From Edaphochlamys debaryana (taxonomy: Eukaryota > Chlorophyta > Chlorophyceae > Chlamydomonadales): a stretch of DNA of 64,000 nt. The stretch is taken from assembly GCA_016858145.1 (NCBI GenBank), contig JAEHOE010000040.1, positions 558,001 to 622,000 of the forward strand, written 5' to 3'. The position numbers were made by a program, and so were the translations under genes. Positions within the stretch are counted from its first letter, which is position 1. Each line of letters begins with the position of its first letter. The notes below the pieces were generated by a model. It was given only the letters and a program-made list of their open reading frames with translations. It was not told where the DNA came from and did no database searches. Of the stretch, positions 55,903 to 64,000 are shown in pieces.

Positions 55903-58900
55903 ATGAATGTGGACGGTCCGAACTTGCAGGCGCAGCTGGTGGGCGGTGCCCGGGACGTCCCCGTCAGCCAGCCGGGGGAGCTCATCGGCCTCTGGCCCGT
56001 GGACGACGAGGTGAGGCTCTTGATGCTTATCGACCAAAGCAGTGCTGTTGTTGAAGGGCGTCCAGCAGGCTTGGCTGTCCGTCCCGCGCAGGATGCCGCT
56101 GGTGCAGACGTCGGGTTCGGCGACGAGGCCAACGGTCGCGGCGCGGGGCGGAGGGGCGGCCGTGGAGGGCGGGGGCGCTCGCGTGGCGGCTCTCGGAAGC
56201 CCGCAGGCCGGGTAGGCAGTCCACATGCCGCAGGCTCCGCTGCCGCGAGCTGGGTGGTTGTAGAAGATGTAGTAACTGGTGGGGTCTGCCTCCATCCATC
56301 CAGGGCGGAGCTAAACAAGCACCGGCGGAGGTGCGCCTGTTCATCGGTGCGGCGCAAGTCCGGGAGTGGCTCGGCGAGGAGCAAGGTCAGGATGTTCGCC
56401 TGCAGGTACGGGCCTGCACGGAAGGATCAGCACAGGGAGGGCTTGGCAGAGAGGACTTTGCGTGCAGGTACCTGATTGCGCCCTGCGTCGGCCCGCTCCC
56501 GCCCAAGACACGCGCCGGCCCGACCCACATCACGCCACTTCTGCCGGATACCCTCAACATGCATGGTCGGCCTGCCCCTTACACTCTCCCCAGATCAAAC
56601 TGGACAACCAGCTCCAGCCTGTCGTGCACGAGGCGGAACTGCTGTACAATAAGGGCGCCCACTACTACTGGATCACCAGCCGTACGCTTCAAGACGCTGC
56701 AATGCACAAGTGGTTCCTGGGCTGGAGCTTCACGCCGGCGGAGGGGCTGGTGCTGCTGCTCCGCTCCCTTTCCCGGGAGGAGATGTCGGCCCTCGCTGCC
56801 GACGGCCTCCACCCGGGGCAGGCGGAGGACGAGCCGGAGCCCCTGAGGGAGCGGATGCAGGTGCACGCCACGCCCGCGCTGCCGCAGTTCCTCCCCCCGC
56901 TACCTCAGCAACCTGCGCGGCAATCGCAGGTCCGCAGCCTCTCCGAGCTCTCGGCCGGCGATGAAGGACACCTGCACACTGGGCCGAGCCTGCGGCTGTG
57001 GCCGCTGTATGAGGCAGGCTCCGGGGGCCATCCCAGCAACCCCCTGTCGCTAGGTAACGGGCAGCACGGCCAGGAGGGCGGCCTGCAGACGTACACCCGG
57101 CCGCTGTCTGTGCCAGCACAGGACGGAGCCCAGGCACAGCTTCTGAACATGCTGGCACGCCTTCAAGAAGCTGGGCTGAGCGGCGGTGCCAGCACGTCGG
57201 AGGCCGCCGCCTTCCTCGCCCTGGCCCAGATGGTCCGTAGCCACCTGTCCCAGGAGAAGCCGCAGCTGGCCAGCTCCGCGCCGGCGGCCGGAGAGGTCCC
57301 CGCGCACGCCGACGGTTTGGGACTCCCGCAGCGGTCGGGCGAGGCGCAGGCGAGGTGCGGCGCCCTGGAGGACGCGCCGCGGATGGAGGGCGACCCGGGT
57401 CCGGTGTGGCCCCCCATCCGGATGCCGGAGGGCGTGGTGGAGGCGCTGCCCAGGAGGTGCCTCCCAGCGACCCTTGAGGTGCAGTGCGTGCGGGACGGAG
57501 AGCTGCAGCCGTACGCATACAGCTGCGAGGTGAGCGGGTGGGCTGCGCCTGCCTGGGTTGTTGGTTGTGCAGCCTGCATTATGCTTGCGATGTTGGCTGG
57601 TGGTCACAGCTTGACCGGGCTGCATCGGGCTTATTCGCATTTCCGTTGCGCCCGTCATTGAAGAGGAGCCTGACGTATGCCACCCTGTCGTGCACCCAGA
57701 TGCACGTCGACCCCCAGGGCCGCTACTACCTGCACAACATGCCCGCCTCCGTGCTGGAGGAATACGAGCGGGACTGGTGCATCAGCCACGACGGCTCCCT
57801 GGTGGTGCTCCTATGCTCCGGGGCGTCCGCGCAAAGGGACCGGCTCGCGGAGCTGGTATCGGGCGGCGCGGAGCCAGGCGGCCTCGAGCTGCAGCCGCCG
57901 ACGGGCGTGCAGGTGGGAGGTTTGCATGGGTCGGCCGGTTGTTGTGCCTTCTTGATTGCGGTTGCCCATAGATAGTATGGGCCTCTCTCCACGTCACGCA
58001 GGCTGGCTCAGCGGGGCCGGACGAGCCACCGGCGCCTCTCCAGCAGGCAGCCGTGTACGTACCAGCGCACGCTACCGCGACGGCCCCGTACGTGAAGACG
58101 GAACCGGTGACCGAGGACCACGAGACCGCAGTCGGTGTGCTGCGGCCCGGGCCGACGGTCGTGCCCTTGGGGCGCGGGGGGGCTGGGGGGTCCCCCACCG
58201 TGGCTCGGCCAGCGCAGGCTCCGCCGCCTCTCCCACGCTCACTGGCCGGCCACGCACAGGACACGGAGATGGCCCGGGCCCTGGTTCCGAGGGATGAGGC
58301 GGGAGCGAACCCGGAGCCTGCTGAGGAGCCGGGGCCGGAGCCGCTGTCCTGCGCGGTGGCACTGCCGGCACCCAATGCCGTCGAGGAGGCCACTCCCATG
58401 CAGCTGCCGCAAACGGTGGTCGACATGTTCTACGAGGGCATGAAGTTCCCCATCCCAGTGGTCCTGCAGTTCGAGTGCAACGGCCAGCTTGCGCAGCAGG
58501 TGAGGCCTGGGTGGAGTGCAGGCCCATCCGTTTGTTGCACTACCGACTTGCTCATAGAACACGCGCATACCGGTGATGACCGCCTTGCAGGCTTGCTGGT
58601 GTCCCGCACTTATACCTCCTTATACCCACTTGCCCATGCCACCCATTGGCCCAGGCCCATCTGGCGGAGCTGCAGGAGCTGCCGGACGGCGGCTTCTTCA
58701 TCCGGGGCGCACCTGCCAGTGCGCTGCAGGGCCGCACGGCCTGCGGCTGGCGGCGCAAGGTGTTCCTGGGCCACCAGGTGCTGGTCATCGAACTAGCGGA
58801 CAGCGCCGAGCCTGTGGCGCACGCGGTGGGTGTTCCGTCCGGCGAGCAGTTGCAGGCGCGTGCTGGCAGGGGTTCAGTGGTGGCTGCCAGGCAGGCGGTC

Positions 58901-60410
58901 ACACCGGGTGCACGAGGAGGGGGTCATTGGCAAACAAACCGCCTGCCTTCTGTTGTACTTGCAGGCCATGGACTATCCGATGCAGCCTGCGGGCGAGGCG
59001 CGCGCCCGCGGCACGGACGCCGCCGGCGATGTGGGCGGCAAGCGCCGGCGCACCGAGCCGTCACAGCCCGACAGCTCTGGCGCTCCGAGGCGACGCTTGT
59101 CGGACCCCGCGCAGTGCCCCACTGCGTCTATCGCCCTGCAGCTGCACCTGGCTGCGCTGTCCGGGGCCCTGGGACCTACGAGCACGCAGCCCACGCGGCC
59201 CTCCATCCAGCTGCAGGGCTTAGGCGCGATGCCCACGCCCCAAAGTGCCCTCCGGCCTCCGGCGCTGTCCCTGCAGCCGGTGCTGAGCCGCCCGCTGGCC
59301 GCGGCTGGCAGCTTGCATAGGCCAGCCGCAGCGGGGGCCATCACCGACCGAGTCCTCATGCCCCCTCCGCCACCACGCACAACGTCCAAGCCAGCATCGC
59401 AGCCACCCTCGCAGGTTGGGGCCAGCGGCGGGGCAGGCGCAGGCTCGCGCCTACCCAGCGCGCCCACAATCACAAGTGCGCTTGCAACACGGACGGCTGC
59501 TGGCGCCCCCAGGCGCACAACCACCGGTGCTGAAGCGAGCAGTGGGGAAGGCAAAGGCGTGGGTGTCCTGGTCCCACAGCTCTCCCTTCGGCCCATTGCG
59601 TCCGGGCAGCGTCCGGGCCGTGACGCAGCCGGTGCCGGCGCCGCGGCGCGTCGAGGCGGCGAAGCCCAGGTGCACGGGGCATTGCGGTGGGAAGGCATGG
59701 CGAGTCAGCCCTCCCTAAGGGACCCCTCCGGCAGCCTCCTTCAGCCGGTTGGCAGCCTGATGCCCGTAGGCAGCGGCGGCGGCGGCCTTGCCCTGCGGCC
59801 GCTGGGCCGACCCGGCCACGGCGTGCAGCAGCCCGACATGGCCGCTTTATATGCGGCGGCGGTGGCGGGCGCGCAGCAGCTCGGGCGCCCCGTATGGCCT
59901 GCTGGGCTGGGCGGCGACGGTCTGGGCGGCGACGGTCTGCACCTGCACCCCACCATGGGGCTGTGCCTGGACCTGGACGTGGGTGCTGGCGAAGGCGGCA
60001 GGCTGGGGCCGGCAGCCGGGGGAGGTGTACGCAGCGGGGCTTCGGGGCGCGGGCCCGAGACGAGTGCCGGGATGCGGGCGCTGATCACAGCCGCCGAGGA
60101 GCTGGGGCGCACGCAGGCGTCGCGTGGCGTGCAGCCCTCGCGCAAGAGGCCCGGCGCGGCACCGCTGTGGCCCCTGGCCTCCGCCGACTCGATCGACCCG
60201 CCCGCCCCCTTCCCGCGCCTGGACCTGTCTGGTGCCACTGCATCGGACGAGCGCCTGCAGCCGCGGGGCAGCGCGGGCGCTCAGGGCTCGCCGTCCCGAG
60301 GCGCGGAAGCAGAGGCGGAGGGCGGTCGGCAGCGGTCTGCACCTACGCGGCGGGCCGTGCTGCGGATGCTAAGCGCCGTCGAGCGGGAACCAGAAGAGGG
60401 GCAGCAGTAG
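55903..60410 (+). CDS. large protein of unknown family, probably nuclear (7 exons, 1157 aa)
   Basis: Exons: 55903-56010, 56304-56405, 56594-57529, 57700-57912, 58002-58499, 58655-58825 and 58965-60410. All introns are phase 0 GT-AG (3474 nt). The N-terminal 140 residues look globular (VRLFIGAAQVREWLGEEQ, then KLDNQLQPVVHEAELLYNKG and HYYWITSRTLQDAAMHKWF). A Pro/Gln/Ser-rich region follows. A second ordered stretch spans exons 3-6 (DPQGRYYLHNMPASVLEEYERD; MFYEGMKFPIPVVLQFECNG; ACGWRRKVFLGHQVLVIEL). The 480-residue C-terminus is Ala/Pro/Gly-rich and disordered, with a basic cluster GGKRRRTE. The VKTEPVTE segment in exon 5 fits the sumoylation consensus (hydrophobic-K-x-E). Basic clusters and the possible sumoylation site suggest a nuclear regulator. 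No known domain was recognised. A TGTAA, the polyadenylation signal of chlorophycean algae, occurs at 60916, 500 bases downstream. Confidence 0.8.
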
Positions 60411-61117
60411 AGGAGCGACAAGAAGGTTGATGAGGAGAGGATAAGCACTCTTAGGTGCTAGCGGCACCCCCGTGACTGCGGGCTACACCTTCGGCCCCGG
60501 TTAATATTGTCTGAGATCAGGAAAGACATGAGGTTGTACTACTACAACCGGGGGTTGAAGATTAGCCGGGATGCCGGGATGGGTATCTTACGCACTACGA
60601 ACGCGAGGCTTGTGGGCTTTGTCGTGATCCCCCCCAAGGAGGCAGGTGCTGGTTTCTATGGAAGCCTGTGCGGCTCTTTTCCCTGCCTCTCAGCCTCGAG
60701 TCGCCCTCGTTGTGGTGAAGCCCCCGGTCTCTGACGGTCATCCAACGAGCCCTTTTACGCACATTCAGTCGGGTGTGGTCAAAGGTTTGTCTAGCGTATG
60801 CGTAGGATGGGTCCTGACGGGGTGGTCGCAGATGGCTGTTGTGTCAGTGGCTGCTCTCGTGATCGGAGCACAACAGCGACATGGCGTATAGCCGGGCGGT
60901 TCTGTAGAGTGTGTGTGTAATAATGCTTCTGTGCAGTCATAGCTAGGGCAGAGCCGGGCGCTGGGGTGTGCATCCTCATCGTTCGTTAGTACGGGGTTCG
61001 GCACCCCGCAGGACTAGGAGGGCGCGCGAGGCTAAGGCGCGGGCTATGCTTTGCAAAGTCACTCGAAGAGGATGTGGAAGAGTGGACCGAGCCCTGGAAT
61101 TGGCTGGACAATGGGAC

Positions 61118-61205
61118 ATGCGTGCAGGCACGGTACAAAGCGCGTGGGACGTGCGGCGCGCCATGCGCCAAGCTTTCGGTTGGGGGGGCCGGGGCGAAAC
61201 ACATT
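61118..61205. repeat. dispersed repeat shared with 18330-18436
   Basis: The blocks CGTGCAGGCACGGT, GGGACGTGCGGCGCGCC and GGGGCGAAACACATT occur in the same order and similar spacing as at 18330-18436, with substitutions and small indels between them. This indicates a repeat family present at least twice in the window. Confidence 0.65.
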
Positions 61206-61762
61206 CTATCGTATGATTACTGCTGAGTCTGGACATGGTCTATGCAGTAGGCTTCTATGACCTGATCCGAGGGCGCGCATGAGGAGTTAAGCGGTCAGTG
61301 CCGTGCGGCTGCCTCTTTGTTCGGTCAGCATCGGGTCTGCTTGTGCGTGGGGATGTTCGGCGGCTTTCAGGTGGAATTTGGCGTCACAAGTGATGCAGGC
61401 AGGCGAGCCAACTCATGGTCGATTTGCAGGGTCCATTGTTTCTTGTGTCTGTTCGGGGGTGGGGGAGCGCAAAGCGCCCTCGGAATCGTCGTGTAGGTAG
61501 GTGTAGGCAGAAGCATTTGACAAGTGAGGCCTGGTTGGACCGGCACCTTACTTAGCAAGCTGAGTCTGCTGCCTGCCGGGGCGCGGTAGCTGTGCAAGGT
61601 GGTGTGGTGTCCTGCTTTTAGGGGGCTGAGCCGGTGTCGCCAATGCCGTACGCGTGCGCTGTGCGGCTGGGGGTGGCCTCTCGGTTCAGCATGTTGCCAA
61701 GCGCTCGCTGAGTTGAGGGATTAAGGTGCTGCATGGTAACCTCCCGAGTGGTGCCCTGGAAG

Positions 61763-61788
61763 CTGTTGTTTGTTGTTGTTGTTGTTGC
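61763..61788. repeat. (GTT)n microsatellite
   Basis: Seven to eight GTT units, one of them with an extra T. Confidence 0.9.
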
Positions 61789-62606
61789 TACACGGACAAG
61801 GGCATCAGCCGTGAACTCCCATACGGGCCGTGGGCCAAAGGGACGGGTGTCCAGTGAAGCAGGAACAAATGAAACTAGGTTGAGTGGGCCCCAAAGCGCC
61901 TCTCCCAGATCTCACCCAAGACACGGGCCAGCTGCCTGGCATCCGACCGAGTCAAGGTGGCACCCATATCACTATTCGGCCGGCCGGCAGGCGTCAGACT
62001 GCAGTGGGCCGCTGTAGTTACACGTACAACGTCCAGTGAAGCAGCGACAACTCCCGCTCGCCATGACTCCGCACCCTCGAGGCCCCGACTGCCCAACAAC
62101 TTGCAATGGGACTCTGCAATGGTACTTATGGTGTGGAGGAGGGGTGTGCGGGACTTTGGGAGGTCTCGTCGGGGCGTGCGCAGGGCGTCGCGGCGTGCGC
62201 GGCCACCGCGTGGCGGCGGGGAACTCGTTTCGCACCTGTGCCGCAAATACTCACGCGGGACAACGGGTGTACGGGCGCGGCCGTGCGGAAAACGAACGCC
62301 CCTTCGACTAGGGCAACACTCCCACAGCCTCGCTAACAGCCTGTGTACTGAATGTGCGTCACCTCCGAGGGCAGTGAAGACAAAATCAAAGCCGCACCCG
62401 AACCACCCGAACACAGCCGCACTCTGGCGAACTCAACCGCACCAGCCCTGATCAAGTAGGGATCCTCAGTAACTGTTACAGAGGACATAGGGCTTGGGGT
62501 TGACAGTTCAACTCAAGGCTGCAGGATTGTCCTACCTCCTGCGCTGCCCCTTGGTGGTGGCCTTCACCATATCTCAGCAATGGGGCGTCAACAATAGAAC
62601 TGAGGA

Positions 62607-64000
62607 ATGAGGGGGCTGTGCGCCTGCTTCAGCGCAGGCGGACATGGTCCGCCCTCGCCCCCTCCGCTTCGGCCTGCTGCTTCGAAAGGAGCTAATGACT
62701 GCAAAGGACCTTCATCAGATGTCCTGGCTCCCCGAGCCGCAGAGAAGGAATCATTGGCCGTGCGGCCAAGCTCTGACCTCTGTCCGGTGGTGCTTCCAGC
62801 TTCGGAAGTACCTGCTTGCGACCGAATTGTAGCAGATGCAGCAGACGTCAGCCGCAACGGCTTGACAGCGGAGGAGGATGTGTCCAAAGCGGCATGCCAC
62901 GCTCCGAGCGCCGGGGAACCGGCCAGCGTAAGAGCTCTACTGACTGGCTCAGACCTTTGTGGTCCCCAGGGACAGGCAAGTTGTCCCCAGGCTGCTTGTA
63001 GCGTCTCGTGCGGTGCTTCATCCTTGCATGCTGCGTGTTCGCAGGGCTCCTATGCGGTCTCGACACTATCGTCCACTCGTGGGGGGACGGAGGAGTGGCC
63101 TGGAGGCGCCAGCGGGTTGGGAGGAGAGGGCGCCTGCAGTTCTATGTCCCTGTCGGCCGTGTCTGCCGCCACCGCCCGCAGCGGCATGCCTGCGTTGAGC
63201 CCGGCACAGCTCAAGGCCGAGGTCGGGGAGCTTGTGTACATCGGGCAAGGCGCAACCGGCCTTGTGTACCGGGGCACGGTGGGGGCGCAGCAGGCGGCAG
63301 ACCCGCCAGTGATACCTGAGGACGCCGGCGTCGCTTCGTGCCCTTCGGAGGCCATCCCCGTTGCGGTCAAGTTCATGATCTGCAACACGCCGCAGCAGCT
63401 CTGGCAGCGTGCGAAAGAGGCCCTCCTGTCCAAACTTGTCACACAGTAAGCCTTGGCTCTGGCCGCACGACGCCGTCCTCTGCTGCCTGCCCTGCGCCCC
63501 CCCCTCCTGACTCCTTGCGCGGAGGGGGACTTGTGCCCATCCCAACCGCGTATGTGCTCCCTCTGCCACCCACAGTCCCAACCTGGTCCGGACCCTCGCC
63601 ATGGACGTGACGCTTGTCACGCAAAACACGTATCGCGAGTGGGGCATCAACCCGCGGCTCCCCAGGCGCGAGGCCAGCAACTCTGGAGCCAACTTCCGGC
63701 CGGGGACGTCCCCATCCGCAGGGGGAGATGGGGCCTACGACTCAGCCGGCGCAGCCGCCATCGCGGCTGTGGGAGGGAGGCCAGCAGCGCCCGAGGACGC
63801 CGCATCGCTATCCGCAGCGCGGGGCCTCTCCCGGGAGGTCCTTTCAGCCCTCAGCAGTGGCAGAGGCACAGATCCGGGCGGGGCGGCGCGGTCAGGCGGG
63901 TCGCACCAGGAGCCAGCAGCGTGCGACACGCCAGGGCGAGGAGGGGCACGCAGGGTGCTGCCCAGCTCGCACCGCGCCCTGGGACCCATGATGGAGGTGC
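62607..64000 (+). CDS. protein kinase, N-terminal part (continues beyond window)
   Basis: Exon 1 is 62607-63445; exon 2 starts at 63576 and is open to the window end. The junction codon becomes His, giving THPNLVRTL, a normal kinase continuation. The first 200 residues are Ala/Ser/Cys-rich and probably disordered. The catalytic domain starts near residue 207 with the ATP-binding loop GQGATGLVYRG, and the VAVK lysine is residue 255. A low-complexity insert (about 25 residues) lies between loop and lysine, and another long insert follows the LAMDVTLVT strand, so the kinase core is expanded. The style (HPNLVRT, glycine loop with GATG) fits the large algal TKL-like or dual-specificity kinase families, but the diagnostic HRD and DFG motifs are outside the window. 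Confidence 0.8.

Larger units (their letters stand above)
60411..62606. other. 2.2 kb intergenic region with repeats, no gene recognised
   Basis: It contains the dispersed repeat at 61118-61205 and a (GTT)n microsatellite at about 61763-61788. The proximal part is probably the 3' UTR of the preceding gene. The right end should hold the promoter of the kinase gene. No exon chain was found. Confidence 0.45.

Noticed and set aside
1..64000. tRNA and rRNA genes
   Set aside because: Looked for the TTCRA-type T-loop and acceptor pairing by eye and for conserved rRNA blocks; nothing convincing was found. A tRNAscan run would decide.

Overview
The window is nuclear DNA of a eukaryote. It is GC-rich and holds multi-exon genes whose introns mostly start GTGAG/GTGCG/GTGGG and end in (C/T)AG. 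The protein set points to a green alga, most likely of the Chlamydomonadales type: a plant-type ATXR2-like SET/MYND methyltransferase, a plant-type PP2C with an acylated N-terminus, a very large chlamydial-PMP-like beta-helix membrane protein, and long Ala/Gly/Pro-rich disordered tails. This placement is inferred from gene content; no species marker was seen. All exon models were assembled by eye from splice signals and reading phase, with no transcript support.

Layout. 1-3385: 3' part of a frameshifted LINE-type retrotransposon ending in three copies of a hairpin-capable repeat. 3386-7192: no gene recognised. 7193-10801 (-): five-exon Myb/SANT protein, 999 aa. 12441-25000: a duplicated district. 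It holds copy A (12441-15775) and copy B (19002-22745) of a block carrying a four-exon single-pass membrane protein gene and a 91-bp minisatellite; copy B is broken by a nonsense mutation. Around copy B lie a two-exon fragment (17381-18300) of the PMP-like gene and a 5'-truncated, frameshifted fragment (23135-24900) of the ATXR2-like gene. 25920-35742 (+): intact 11-exon PMP-like gene, 2673 aa. 36669-40110 (-): intact ten-exon ATXR2-like gene, 536 aa. 40730-43598 (-): eight-exon PP2C gene, 519 aa, starting MGCLQSK. 44195-50100 (+): 14-exon Ala-rich coiled-coil protein, 1378 aa. 50566-55153: two abutting terminal-inverted-repeat elements, each flanked by the same 9-bp sequence CTCTGGACG, which occurs three times. 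They look like non-autonomous Mutator-like (MULE) elements. 55903-60410 (+): seven-exon protein of unknown family, 1157 aa. 62607 to the window end (+): 5' part of a protein kinase gene.

The genes do not form a pathway. The most informative features are structural: the two MULE-like elements sharing a target-site sequence; the copied pieces of the PMP-like and ATXR2-like genes, kept in parental order and orientation upstream of their parents; and a 91-bp repeat (not a multiple of three) open in all frames, so one long ORF cycles through three protein readings.
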